A stretch of 64,000 bases of DNA from Liolophura sinensis. Lineage: Eukaryota > Mollusca > Polyplacophora > Chitonida > Chitonidae. Each line of letters opens with the position of its first letter. Within the stretch, counting starts at the first letter, position 1. The notes beneath the pieces are model-generated. The model worked only from the letters and a program-made list of their open reading frames with translations. It made no database searches and was not told the DNA's origin. A program made the translations under genes and the position numbers. Shown here one piece after another: positions 26,153 through 38,498 of the stretch. Location of the stretch: positions 58,726,512 through 58,790,511 of the forward strand of contig NC_088301.1 in NCBI RefSeq assembly GCF_032854445.1, written 5' to 3'.

Positions 26153-27381
26153 TTTAACTTTTCCAATGACTCGTACACTGCTTGTCTGTCAAGCATCTAT
26201 GACAGGTACGAATGCTGCTAAAGTAAGACACAGTTATGTCCCTTTGACCACTAAAACACGTTGCCACCTACGCGGCTTACAATCTTAAAGCGCGACGTAA
26301 CACCACAACCAACCCATCATCGTTCATTTTAAAATGCAAATAGTCAGATATATATATGTATATATATACTGAAAATTGTTCCAAATTTTTTACTGCAGGA
26401 AAAAAACAAAAACAACAGAAACATGTACACGGGGAAACAAGACTGAACATGTACGTGTATCGATTGTTGAACATGTCCAAGCAAAACAAATACGTCAGCA
26501 AGAGGTTGTGATTTGATTGGATATGACCACTTCCGCGTGGAGCATTTAGTAAGGCCGGGCGCAGATGGTTTGACAGACATAGGTCTGCAGAGTACAAGTA
26601 CACGCTGTGTTTGTGTTTGGCAAGGGCTGCAGGTAAATGGAAACAGATAACTCGCAAACACAGAACAAATCTGGATTCTTGGGGTAACAAATTATACGTT
26701 AATGCAGCAATCAAACAGTGACATCGCACAGAACGGTTTAAAATCGAACACCCTGTCATCCCTCCACACTGGATGGCGTGGGAGTATTCTAGTAATCGAA
26801 TATGATGTTTACCTTCTCTGTCCGGTTGAAAGCAGCATTTAGGCCAGCCCGCATATGGTTTGCCTTGGGACCATGGGCGGGGTCCATTAGAGTTCTCCAC
26901 AAAAGCCAGGAATATAGCCATAACATACCCTCCTATATATGCATGTTTCATTAAGTCTGAAGATATCGGCCCTCCTGTAGTACTTTATACTGGTATAGCT
27001 AGTTCTATAGATTTATATTGTAGAGTTAGGGATTGGGTTAATAATGATAATTTGGCCTCGCCTATTGTTTTTTTAATATTCCATGATTGGGTCACTCAGA
27101 CTACAAGAAATTAGCCGAAAAATGTAAAGACATGAATAAATGCCTTCTCATTTGCTGATCTCATTTATGTTTATACCCGTTCATCACCTAATTGGGTAGC
27201 ATTTGAGATTGCATGTGCCAGGATATGATTCTTGTACGCTATAAGCCTGTGTTGCCCCTCTGTTGCGGGAAGGTGCAGTAGATCTCTAAACTAGTCTGTA
27301 CAGTTTTTTAGTTACTGTACAGGCCTCTTAGTTAATTTGTATGTAATTTTGATTTTGTTTCTTTTAGGAGCTGTCTGAAAG
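26153..27381. promoter_or_regulatory. Divergent intergenic region between CCDC51-B and PARP3
   Basis: About 1.2 kb between two divergent start codons, presumably holding both promoters. The PARP3 start codon is preceded by 15 nt of 5' UTR behind an acceptor-like TTTCTTTTAG (ending 27368), so PARP3 probably has an upstream non-coding exon in this interval. A minus-strand ORF of 224 codons (26277-26951) crosses the region but resembles no family I know and reads into (TA)n-derived Tyr/Ile repeats. Two similar 20-mers (GGCCGGGCGCAGATGGTTTG at 26553 and a close variant at 26843) are present. Confidence 0.45.
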
Positions 27382-30300
27382 ATGCCACCTAAAAGGAAAG
27401 GTGCTGCTGCAAAGGCAAAGGCTGGTGGGAAGCGTGCTAAAGCTGATGCTGCTAAGGGTGACCAGGCAAAACCTGCTACTGTGCAGGATGCAATTAGTCA
27501 CCTGAAGGCAGTGGACAAGAACAGAGTGAAGAAAGCCAAGCCTGATGAGATTTGTCCCATAGCCAGCACAGCAAGTGTATGTGATTCTATAGGTGTTTCA
27601 CTACTAACTGGCCATCATAGTTTCATGCCTGTCTACCTGGTGACGTGGAATTGGAAATAATGCTTAATGGCTGGAAATGTTTTTTTCATAGCTAGGCGTA
27701 CTATTTTATGCACTTCTCAATAGGATAGGTTAATGTATGCGTAGAGTCATTTTCTTCTGTTTTGAAAGTTGGGAAGATGAAGTTCAGCAGTTTGGATACA
27801 GCACTGATGGACAGTTCACTGCGAGTAGCCATGTTCTAGAAGCCCTTCTGAGCTTGGCCAATCACTAGCATTTCTTTCCTTAGCAAAATCAGATTTATTA
27901 TGAAAATATCTTCCCATTATCTGAAAGAAAGGGTCTGTTATCATTCAGAGGGTCCTGCTATGTTAGGTCAATTCCCTGATGTCGGTTCAGCCAGCTAAGC
28001 CAAATGCTTACACCCATGTAGGGAAGACGAGCAGGTCTGCTAAAACACGATGCTTGAGTGCACGAACATCATCCTGGCCGAGCGCCAAACTAAAACATCG
28101 GCCCTTTGAACATGGAACAGAGCTGATAGTTTTTGGTAGGGTATCAGGCATTTTTGTTTTTCTTTTCTCATTGTCAGATTGTTTAATGCTGATGGTACGA
28201 GAGAGCTCCTAGGTTTTGTGGCGTCACTCCAAATAGCTCTAACATGGCAAAATGGCGTCACCAAATGAGTGACCAGGTACTGACGATTGTGTGCTATTTG
28301 CTTTGTTGATAAGGGGTGTAGAATTTTTTTAATATTTTTAGAACATTTCTGGAGTACTACATGTACTTTATTTACTTTAATTGGGCTGGCTTTTTGTTCA
28401 CTTTAATACTGCATTCACATATGACAGGTTTTCAAAGGTCAGACAAGATGTGTTCAAAAGTATGCATGTATATACTATTAAAGTATTGTCTCTTAATATT
28501 ATTGATTTGATAGATGTTTGTACCTTCTTCTCTTCTGATAGGTTTATGAAGATTATGACTGCATGTTGAACCAGACAAACATTGGGCAAAACAACAACAA
28601 GTTTTATATTATCCAAGTCCTGCACAACCTAGGAAACAGTTATTACACATGGAACAGATGGGGCCGAGTGGTGAGTTACCTATTTTTGGATAACATCACC
28701 TAATCTTGTTTGTGTTTGTATAAAAATGTGTACTACAGTTAGATCCTATATGGTCAAGGTACTAATCATAGCAGGTAGGGTTAACTGAGAAGGATATGAG
28801 GAAATATGAGGATTACTAGGGACTGGTTTGCACACTCTAGGCTCCGTTAACTCTGTAGTGCTTCCAGAATTTGTTAGAGTGTACACCAATGTCAGCAGTA
28901 TAGCACTCCCAGTATTTCTCACAGTGTACACCAGTATAAACAGTGTAGCGATCGCAGAATTGGTTACAGTATACTTCAATTTAAACACTACAAACACTAA
29001 TGTAGACTTAGTGTATAATGCGTCCAGAAACTTTGCACCAGCGTACATTGTAACAAAGTCTTACAGTTTACAAGGAGGGAAATTGTAACACTCCAAAGCA
29101 CTATACAGTTTACACTCCTGTACATTGTAACACAGTCTGGGAGCACTAATCTGTATACACTGGTGTACAATGTAACATTCTGGGAACACTACATATTTAC
29201 ACTAAGGTACATTGTAACACAGTCTGGGAACACTACACAGTTTACATTTATTTATTTATTTATTTGATTGGTGTTTTACGCCGTACTCAAGAATATTTCA
29301 CTTTTACGACGGCGGCCAGCATTATGGTGGGAGGAAACCGGGCAGAGCCTGGGGGAAACCCACGACCATCCGCAGGTTGCTGGCAGACCTTCCCACTTAC
29401 GGCTGGATAGGAAGCCAGCATGAGCTGGACTTGAACTCACAGCGACCGCATTGGTGAGAGGCTTCCAGGTCATTACGCTGCGCTAGCGCGCTAACCGACT
29501 GAGCCACGGAGGCCCCACACAGTTTACACTCCCAGGCTACAATGTACACAAATGTATACTGTGTAGCAATGTTTTAATATTCATTTTTTCAGCAATTATT
29601 ATTCAGCATTTTTTCAAGTCATTGTCTCAGGAATGAACAAGTTGCTTTTATTAATTATTAGGGTGAAAGCGGTATGAACAAGTTAACAGGACCGATGGAT
29701 GTAGACTGCGCCATCAAGGATTTCAAAAAGAAATTTCAAGACAAGACGAAGAACAAATGGGAAACAAAAGACAAGTTTGAACCTGTGCCAGGAAAATACA
29801 CTCTGATAGAAATGGATGCAGGAGATGATGATGTTGACGCCGGTCCCTCCAAAGTGGTACGTACCGTTACTTAAAAAAGTCTCCTCCTGTAACAGCATGC
29901 AAGAAGCAACATGGAAGTTGTAATCGATTGGATGGGAGAAAACAGGCAAAAGCTGTAAAGGAACATAGTATTCTAAATATATGTTTGATTGTATGTCACA
30001 GTTAATATGCAATGCAGGTATTATCAGTGATTAGTAGTAGTAAAAATTAATTTTATAAATTCTTAAAAAGGTAAATTCCTCTTCCATGGAGTATTTTCTC
30101 CCATTTTCAGGAGCTTTCCATTAATTCAGGAGACACAGGAGCCTCCCCCCAATGCTGTCGGTGTGACTTGTTGTTGACGTGTGACTTCAGCTCATGTTGG
30201 GGTCTGCTCGGTTTCCTCCCACCATAATTTTGGTCTCTGTCATATTGAGTCAAATCAAATATATAAACAAATATAAATTCAGGATGATGTTGGAAAATAT

Positions 30301-33300
30301 CAAATACTTACATCATATACTCTCAAAAGTTGTCACAGACAATTTTATACAACTTTTAAGCATATAGATTACAGATTAAGATATATTTAGCGTTGATCTT
30401 CTTCATTTTTTTTCCTTATATGTGTGTGTTGCCGTTCTGACAACATTCTAAAACATTGTTGCAATATTTATTGTTGTAGACAATTACTTCTGCTGATGGA
30501 CAAAAAACAGCTAAATGCAGGCTTGACAAACCCACTCAAGATTTGGTAAAGATGATCTTTGACAATGACATGTTCAAAGATGCCATGGCAACCCTCAACA
30601 TAGGTAACTTGTCTGAAACATATTTGTGTTGGTGGTTTTCACACGTATTTATTTTCCCTAATTTTCATCTAAATAAGAAATTGTTGCCCAAATGTATGTT
30701 TTTCTGAGTGTGCCTTTTCTTATTTAGCTAATGAGCTATTATTATGTGGTTGTTATTTTTTTTTTAATAAAGATGTGAAGAAAATGCCTCTTGGGAAGCT
30801 GAGCAAGTCTCAAATAGCTAAAGGATTTGAGGTTTTGGAGGAAATAGAGGCAGCTGTTAAGGGCAACAAACCAGTAAGCACTCTGAATACTCTCTCATCC
30901 AAGTTTTACACTCTGATTCCTCATGCCTTTGGGAGAACTGTGCCTCCAGCAATCAAGGACTTGGAAACGGTGCGACAAAAGATGGACATGCTCCTGGTAA
31001 GTTGTTATTCATCTTAATTTTGAAATGTTGGACTTGGGAGGGAGTATTTCATTTGGTTTGTATTTTACGCCATACTCAAGAATATTTCACTTATACGACC
31101 GCATCCAGCATTATGGTGGGAGGAAAATGGGTTGAGTCTGGGCAGGGGGAAACCCATGACCATCTTTAGGTTGGCAAATCTTCCCACATACAACTGGAGA
31201 GAAAGCCAGCATGAGCTGGTCTTGAACTAGCTCTGACCACATTGGCAAGAGGCCCCTGGGACATTGCACTGCACTGGCACTCTAACTACCCCAGGAGGGT
31301 GTAGGTGTACTATTTTTGGTGTCTCAGGTGGGAATAACAGTGCTCCTAGGATGGCTTTTAGGTGATCTCATACGTTGGAGAACATTTGGCTTTCACCAGT
31401 ACGGTATAAACGTTTGACAAAATCTGTGTGAATAAGGAGGAAAAGTCCCTCATTTACCTACCAAAGGTCGTGGTTTAGCAAACCAATGGATGGCCAGTGG
31501 TAAAACACCAGTGGCCTAGTTGGTGTCTAGTGCATAGTTTGCCTTTTAAGAGCTATCACCCTGGCCTGTACATAATATCCAAGTTTATTATTTAAAGCAA
31601 ATTTCCATCGCATGACAAGATTATATTAAGAATGTACATGGCTGTAAAATAGCCATGTCTTATAGGCTACATGGGTAGCCATTGATTGACATTACATATG
31701 TATTTTATGTGGACTGTTTTTCAGGTTCTGGGAGATATTGAGTTGACCTTAAGTTTGCAGAAAGATCAAGACAAGCAGTCAGCTGCAAAGGTAAATTATA
31801 ACTTCTGCCTTAAAAATATAAAGCTCTAACATTTCACAGATATGAAAGTTTGTCTGTTTATTCTAAACGAAAAACTCCTTCAAGATTAACAAATTAAAAA
31901 CGGTCTTTATAATTTATTTATTGAGATATATAAAAGCATTCTTCCGAGGATTTTGGTTGTAAGCTTCTGAATATTAACCCTTATAGGCCTGGCAGCAGTG
32001 CTTTTGGTAACTTTAGATCTGTTTATGTTATGTTTCAGACAGGGGATGAAGCGCCCCACCCACTGGATTCGCAGTACAACCTGCTAAAGTGTGGCCTAGA
32101 GCATGTAAAACCCCAAGCCAAAGACTACCAGGTATGGGAAGTTATATGATGAGTTTTACAAAGTGTGTTGTACACTTTTGAATTTATAACAGTCTGCTCA
32201 GGTGAAAGTTGTAGAATTTGTGCTGTCATGTTTGTATAATTAAGTAGATAATTCGAGGTTTAACATTATGATGAAAGGTTTTGCCACACTTTTGTATAGA
32301 GTTACGCTGCGGGGTTGTTTTTTTGTATATGGGTTATTTGACTTCTGTGTAATTTATTTTGTTTTTGTGACTTTAATCGTGTAGGTCATAAACAATTACC
32401 TGAATGCCACCAAAGGATTCAACAGAGGTACACAAATCCTGGATGTGTGGAAAGTTAACAGAGATGGGGAGGTATGGCAATACACCAGCCACTCTGCCTG
32501 TATCATTCAAGACATGATAGAGAAAATAAACCTAAGCCTGATATACGTATAGGTAGAAAGCAGGGCAATGGTTTGCCTGAAAGGTTTGATTCTAACTCCT
32601 GTAACCATTTTTACACATGAAAATACTTCCACTTTAAAAACTAGAACTTGTAAGAAGATACTTTTCCCATTTCAAAATAAGGGTGAAATGATAATCTGGA
32701 CCTCGGTCCTAAATTGTAACCAGTTCACCAGGTATCAGTGCCTTAATTCCACTGCTGCATGAACTGTAAACACAAATGATGCTGCCTAAGCACTTCTGAT
32801 ATTCAGTAAAATTACCATAAGTACCGGTAACATCATTTTAGTCAACAAAAACGCTTAACTAACTGTAGTACATAACATGTTTGATCTTGCTATAGCATTG
32901 CGATTTGACTTTTTTAAAGACCCAGTCTGTAATGAATATTTATCGATATATGAACTTGTAATGTATACCTGGAATTAAGTTCCTACTGACAAGATATCAA
33001 AGAAATAACCTTTGTGAAAAATTTTTCTTAAGTTGTAGTCAAGGGGTTTTGATACCCTGTATATTTCTGACACTAAATATGTATGTCTTTAATCCAGGCT
33101 GGACGCTTCGCTAGCCATGATACCATCAAAAACAGGAAGCTCCTGTGGCATGGGACAAATGTTGCTGTAGTGGCAGCCATCTTGAAAAGTGGACTAAGGA
33201 TCATGCCCCACAGTGGAGGCAGAGTCGGGAAGGGCATATACTTTGCATCGGAGAATGGAAAATCAGCCGGATATGGTGAGCTTTTGATGCCAGTTCACTG

Positions 33301-34439
33301 CTCTACTAAAATCATTTCAAGTTAGATAAACATTTATTATAAATGCTGAAATTAATTGTGTGGTGAGGAGATCTAATGTAACATTTTGCAATGTTATTTA
33401 AGATTTGCTGCTGAAATTGATATAATGTTTTGCTGCTGTGTTTCCCAATTGCACAGATGAAGAGTTAGACCAGTCTTTCTTTTTTAGCATTATTTGAAGA
33501 TTTGTTTGGTGCAATTGTTCAAAAATGTAGTAAAAGTTACGCCTGATATTAACTATGTCTGGACCAAAGTGCCAGTAGTGTTGTATTAGTTGTGGTAGAC
33601 TGGTACCAAGATTTAGTCCTGGCTGAAAAGTGAACACACTTTTGAACAGTTGGTTCTGTACTTTTATCCTAAAGTTCTGCCCAATTCCTGTTTGCAGTGG
33701 GAACCACTAGTGATGGTATTGGGGTCATGTTTCTAAATGAGGTAGCCCTAGGAAAGGAGAAAGACCTGTTACATGATGACCATACTCTGACATCACCACC
33801 TAATGGATATGACAGTATTGTCGCCCGAGGGAGAACTGAACCAGGTGTGTAACATTGCTCAGAAGACGCTATCCCACACATGACAGTAGCTGTGCGGTAA
33901 ATTACGTCAAATTTTGCAGGAAAATGTGTGCTTTCAGAGGCAAATGCATGCCATAAAATATGACCTTTGTTGCTGAAGTCTTCTACATTTGCCCAGTAGG
34001 ATTTCATCCTACCTTCTAAGCACACTTCATAACACTTTTATCAGTAGAAATCTGACTTTCAGGAATTGGTACTTGTAATGGTTCTATATGTCTTGCTAAA
34101 GATACCAAACTGTCCATAGTAAATATGGCTGTGGTTAGTACCTGCCGGCCCATATGTGGTGGACGACCAGAATTTCACAGATGCAAGTCAGATTATAGTG
34201 AGCTTCTACAGAGCTTATTGACTATTTTTTGTTTCTTTCCTTTAAAAACTTGCCATTCATGTTTTTTGCTTGCAGATCCTAAATTTGATACGACCATAAA
34301 ACTTGATGGGAAGCCTATCACTGTTCCTCAAGGAAAACCTATATCAACAAAATTTTCGGGAAGTTTTAGTCAAAGTGAATACCTCGTTTACAGAGAGGAC
34401 CAGTGCCGCATTCGTTACCTTCTTAAGATGAAGTTTTAG
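27382..34439 (+). CDS. PARP3: Poly(ADP-ribose) polymerase 3 (mono-ADP-ribosyltransferase), complete
   Basis: Eleven coding exons with consistent phases: 27382-27576, 28542-28670, 29662-29856, 30480-30603, 30773-30996, 31725-31790, 32039-32131, 32385-32471, 33098-33275, 33698-33844 and 34276-34439. The sum is 1602 nt, or 533 aa, the same as the usual human isoform. PARP3 is a nuclear DNA-break-activated ADP-ribosyltransferase acting in double-strand-break repair and chromatin marking. Visible parts: a short Lys/Ala-rich basic N-terminus (1-45) instead of the zinc fingers of PARP1; a WGR domain (about 66-170) with VYEDYDCMLNQTNI, NNNKFYIIQVL and WNRWGRVGE; a helical regulatory domain (about 195-340) with DVKKMPLGKLSKSQIAKGFE; and an ART domain with the H-Y-E triad intact: His389 in LLWHGT, Tyr419 in GKGIYFAS and Glu514 in SQSEYLVY. 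The LLWHGTN.AVVAAIL.SGLRIMP run and the short N-terminus separate it from PARP1/2. Introns carry SINEs and a minisatellite. The N-terminal exon has the start in a fair context (GAAAGATGCC). Confidence 0.95.
28826..29234 (+). repeat. Diverged minisatellite, roughly 60-bp period
   Basis: Tandem blocks recur with the core TGTACATTGTAACACAGTC, TCTGGGAACACTAC and ACAGTTTACACTC, most regular at about 29040-29234 and more diverged to the left. The array resumes after an inserted SINE at 29529-29570. It lies in PARP3's second intron, between exons 2 and 3. Because the period tolerates open frames on both strands, it creates spurious ORFs of 86-100 codons. Confidence 0.65.
29247..29516 (-). mobile_element. 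Intact tRNA-derived SINE with 12-bp target-site duplication
   Basis: Read on the minus strand, the element starts GGGGCCTCCGTGGCTCAGTC and has a box A (TGGCTCAGTCGG) and a box B-like GAGTTCAAGTCC at tRNA spacing or slightly wider. It continues through a conserved body (CCTCCCACCATAATGCTGGC; CTTGAGTACGGCGTAAAACA) and ends in an ATAAATAAATAAA tail. The flanks are a perfect 12-bp duplication, ACACAGTTTACA, at 29235-29246 and 29517-29528, which shows retrotransposition. It inserted into the minisatellite, so it is younger than that array. This SINE type is familiar from bivalve and gastropod sequence; I do not assign a superfamily name. Confidence 0.92.
30206..30262 (+). mobile_element. SINE body fragment, opposite orientation
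   Basis: GCTCGGTTTCCTCCCACCAT through ATTGAGTCAAATCAAAT is the reverse complement of the body-to-tail segment of the copies at 29.2 and 61.7 kb, with an internal deletion. It lies in PARP3's third intron, in the opposite orientation to the other copies. Confidence 0.6.
31050..31303 (-). mobile_element. Diverged tRNA-derived SINE
   Basis: Full-length but diverged copy: TTTTACGCCATACTCAAGAA, ATTTCACTTATACGAC, CCAGCATTATGGTGGGAGGA, CAGCATGAGCTGG and the tRNA-like end near 31255-31303 are recognisable in the same order as in the intact copies. Box A is eroded (CTCTAACTACCCCAGGAGG on the plus strand), so it is likely silent. It sits in the PARP3 intron after 30996. Confidence 0.85.
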
Positions 34440-36424
34440 TTGTACCCTGGGCCTGCTGCTGAATGAATCTGCTACAGAAGATAAAACACAATGTTACAGA
34501 AAAATGTCATTACCAATTTTTATACTCATAGTTGACATTTTACCGTACGTTAAGTGGCTATGCAGGTTACCTGTCAGGCAAACTTCATGCTGTGTAATCT
34601 TTCTGTAAGGTTAACAGGCTATATTTACTCTGACCCAGTCCTATTAAGCTACTTTTTAAGACGTGTTAACTATGTTTAGGCAAACATTTTAGTATAGTTT
34701 GTATGAAACTTGTATTTCATAGAACATTTTATGTTTATGAGAACATGTATTTATATCATGTTTAGGTTTGTTTCAGGTTTTTATGCATTTTTGGACATTT
34801 TTATTGTTCATAGTTTTACTGCCATATTTATACACTTTATGAGTGTGAGAAAAACACGTATGTTATACGGAGTCAGGTAAATATTATGGTATATTTAGTG
34901 CTCATGAGTTGTAAGGAAGAATCAATTCTTCCCAGATGTAGACTTTATTCAGTGATTAACCTACAAGTGATAAAGCAGCGTAAACCAAACATAATGTACT
35001 GATGTGCCTTCGGCTGACTTAAATGGTAGCACACATGCAGGAGGTTTTGATGGTTCGTTTTAGTGGAAAATTCGTTATTAAATTAAAAAGTTATTAAATA
35101 TACAACTCTAACATAAAAACAACTATTGGTGCATGAGCATTTGTATTTGCAGGCTATATATTTGTGATGACCATACTTGTATTGTGAAATCTGACCACAT
35201 GTTGTTGTTGTGAAGCAGAATGTATTTATATCATGCATTAACGAGAGCAAAATTTAGTCCGTTTTAAATGTTTTTGTGTGTTTTTGTATTGGTCCTGACT
35301 GATAAGTGGTTTTAGTTGTAGTATAGCTACATCTGATTATACATCTATGATTTTAGAAACATTAATGAATCAATCTATTTACTGAGTAGATTCTAGTTTT
35401 ATATGCATCTGTTTATTGGTACCATTGTATACCAAGGTTGAACTTTGTTGATGTAATGTACTTATTGACTGAGAAAGCTTTCAGTGGAGAATCTTACTCT
35501 GCATATTCTTCGTCGGCGTACATGTATACACACGCACCTGTGCTTTAGACCTCATCTGTCACATTTGTTGTTTTTCCTGTTAATGACTTTTGATAATGTT
35601 TAATGTGTGTCGATTCCATGCTAGGTCTCAAAGATAACCTTGCATGGAGAGACATACCTGTTTATCATATTTTGCAACTTCTAGATAAATCAGTGATTTC
35701 TCTACATAGAGTTTTATAATCATGTGTTTGTTCAAATATATATGTCACCATAGTTGACCAACATTTATCATGTTGACAATACTGATATATAACAGATAGT
35801 GATTCACTCCTAGTGTGTTCAATTAAATGTTTTCGTGTGGAATACGTAGTTCGCTGTTGTCCTTAAAGTGTAAAGGTAGTGTTGGCATACTTTAAGACTT
35901 TTGTTGCTTTTGTATGTTTTATTCGCCCAAATACCGCGAACGTTGGCTTCTGCGTTGTTAGGATGTTATCGTTGAAGACTGTTGAGCCTGTTGGTTCAGG
36001 GGCCTTCGTCTTTTTCACTTCTAGGACAAGCTTATAAGATGGCTTCCTTTGTCCGGTTTTGGCTATGGCTTACCTCGACCGAAATGAGAGTAACAAGGAG
36101 CGTAAAACCCACCTGTTGCTTCATAGTTAACATAGTACATACGGGCAACATTAGGGTCACTTGAATCCACGGTAGAAGGCGGTGGTTGTTAACGTGTTTG
36201 CTTTCCGGCCCCAATGTGCATCCACCTTTGAGGGAAGGGTGATATGAATGGGAGTTGTATTTGCAGGGTACCGATATAAAAACCCAGGCTATAGGACCTT
36301 CTACCCACTGCCCCATGCGTGTATCCGTCATTGGGAATTGCTGGACTGTATTCCCGGATATTATGAACATACCTGCACGGGTGCTCTGTTTACATGTACA
36401 TATCTCTAATAAATGTAGTTTCAA

Positions 36425-36456
36425 TGGGCCTCTGTGGCCTAGTGGTTATCAGACAA
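36425..36456 (+). mobile_element. tRNA-like SINE head fragment
   Basis: GGGCCTCTGTGGCCTAGTGG followed by TTATCAGAC resembles a tRNA 5' half with box A (TGGCCTAGTGG). No box B follows at the expected spacing, so it is at most the head of a truncated SINE and not a tRNA gene. The same TGGCCTAGTGGTT head occurs on the minus strand at 60.57 kb. Confidence 0.35.
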
Positions 36457-37185
36457 GAAGGAAGTGCCCATTTTTCAGCTCTTAATGGCTGCACGAAAAG
36501 CCATTGCAAAGGTTTCACTTTCAGTACATCTGGCAGTCCAGATGCATGCTCTGGCTTGTCCATATACATGTAGCTGCTAATAAAGGACTTACAGTGCTTC
36601 CAAATGCAAGAAAAATGCACATGTTCAGTTACATGTAAACAAAGGAAGAAGACAAAAAAGCTTGACCTGTTGTAATATTATACTCCGGAAATGCGGATGG
36701 CATTCAGAGTGACCATCAGATCCCACTATTCCCATCTACAATACAATATCACACGTTGTGGTTTTCACGTGATGTACTTGTCACGGCCATCTTAACGAAT
36801 GCACATAGTGTTCGTATATATCTTTCGGAAAGCCCTGCAGTAGCTTTGATAAGAAGACAAAATTCTGACAAACAGAATTGAGTTGTTATTCTACTATGGT
36901 AATCTTAACTTGGTTGGTTGACAATTGTGTACTATTATATAACATGCAACAAATAGCGTCTATTACTCTGTGGCGATATTTATTCATTTCAGAATCTCAT
37001 TGTAACAATTCCGTGGTAAACTCTAGAAGCTAAGTGCGAATACAAGCAGAAACATTCAGGTAAAGCATCTGCATCTGATGTATACAAATGTACATATCTC
37101 TGGCGCTCTGCTTCATGATTGTGTCTAATTCAGCATAACCCAGGGCGAGGGTATATTCATCGTGTTGAATTAGATTTCGACGTTG

Positions 37186-37475
37186 GATATATGAACAGTT
37201 GCAATCCAAGCGCAATTGAGATACATATTTTGTTATCGACAACTTATATTCTAGCATAGTACACGATTTGAATACTGATTTCACTCAGTCGCCTAGAACA
37301 TACCTTGCGTCTTTTCAACATCATTGAAAACTGTTCACCGCTTCTCTTTGCATGATTCCGTCCTGTTTTCGTACTTTCTTAGTTCTTTGGTGGTTTGTGT
37401 TATACGTCGTTTTGGGAATTGGCCTTGTGATTATCGACCCGCAACATTCTTATTGGTTGACGGCTGGTATACCTG
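37186..37475 (+). repeat. Mosaic repeat, modules A and B (left arm of an inverted repeat)
   Basis: Module A (about 37186-37260, with ATGAACAGTTGCAATCCAAG) and module B (about 37265-37474, with TCTTTGGTGGTTTGTGTTAT and TTTTGGGAATTGGCCTTG). Module B is repeated in reverse at 38499-38719 with high similarity, making arms of roughly 210 bp around about 1 kb. A and B recur together at 40215-40500 (+) and 53870-54082 (-). No transposase or reverse-transcriptase coding is visible. Confidence 0.75.
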
Positions 37476-37557
37476 TAAGGATAAATTACATAATAATTAT
37501 CAATAAGCCTTCGGTTATACGGTGTATTTTACTCTTGAGGTGTTGCAAGCATATCAC

Positions 37558-37775
37558 CTAAGTCGAAGGGCACACAGGTTTCCTTGTTCCCAGCATTCAT
37601 GTATGTGAGCAAAAAGCATATTGGTGGACACTCATTTTTTTTTCAAGCAGCCGTGGTTAAAATCGTACTTGTTACAGAGACATAAATTTAAATAATGGAC
37701 GTTCTAAAACTAAAACGTACAACACAGAACTAAGGAAGTATATATATTAAGAAATTAGAACGGAAAGAGAAGTCA
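37558..37775 (+). repeat. Mosaic repeat, module E copy 1
   Basis: This segment starts GGGCACACAGGTTTCCTTGT and contains AAGCAGCCGTGGTTA and CTAAGGAAGTATAT. It aligns over more than 200 bp with 48832-49065, in the same orientation. It lies between the arms of the 37.3/38.7-kb inverted repeat. Confidence 0.75.
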
Positions 37776-37889
37776 ATGGTGTCCAATGATCACGGATGGC
37801 GCATTGAAAACAAAGACTTTTGAGCTGAATTTTTTTTTTTTTTTCGTTTTAGATATTTCAGTTTACTAACCAACGCAGGTATATATATA

Positions 37890-38235
37890 AGGTTAACAGG
37901 AGCGAGCTCGTGTATGATTGCATGCATGAACAAGGATTCTGCTGGTTTACTAAGTGAGGTCTGACTCCTTTGCATTCATTTCGTGTTTGTGTTTATTAAA
38001 ATTTTTGATAGCACAATATTTGAGTAATTTTAGGCCAATGACGTCCAGCAAAATGTAATCACCATGCTGCATGGTATATATGGTGGTATAAGCGACATGT
38101 ACGTTGCTTTTTTCCCGCTCCAGTTAGAATAAACCTTTAGCAGAGCTAAACTTATAAGAGGCCGCATTTAACCGGTTAGGTATGAGTATATGCTAACTGT
38201 CACATTATCGATGGTGTAGTCTTATAGTATGAGTT
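37890..38235 (+). repeat. Mosaic repeat, modules C and D copy 1
   Basis: Module C (about 37925-38095) includes AAGGATTCTGCTGGTTTACT and CCTTTGCATTCAT; module D (about 38115-38235) includes CAGTTAGAATAAACC, TTTAACCGGTTAGGT and GTCACATTATCGA. In the 40.5-kb copy the order is D then C, so the modules are shuffled between copies. Confidence 0.65.
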
Positions 38236-38498
38236 TAATTGCTGTTTATCAGCTTTGGCACGGACGAAGGTCCATGGAACGTTCATTGCTGGATTCCATA
38301 TTTATATATGTGAATAAATAATTTCTCAATAAGGGCAGCAATTCTACCCGTTATATTACAATATACAATATAGAAAACATACATCGGCTTTTTGTACTCA
38401 TGGAATGCATCGATGTGAAATTAGTGAAGAACCATGCGATAATTTATTAGAGATAGTATATATACACAATATACAATTTAATCTATGCGTCGAAACAT

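Noticed and set aside
26277-26951. Minus-strand ORF of 224 codons between CCDC51-B and PARP3
   Set aside because: No domain or compositional sign of a real protein; Cys/Leu/Phe-rich patches and a Tyr-Ile run come from a TATATA tract, and it covers the expected promoter region.
28746-29088. ORFs of 86 and 100 codons on both strands in a PARP3 intron
   Set aside because: They are produced by the minisatellite, whose repeat unit is open in several frames; the protein-like pattern is just the repeat period.
36425-36500. tRNA gene
   Set aside because: Only a 5' half with box A is present; no box B, acceptor pairing or anticodon arm can be formed.
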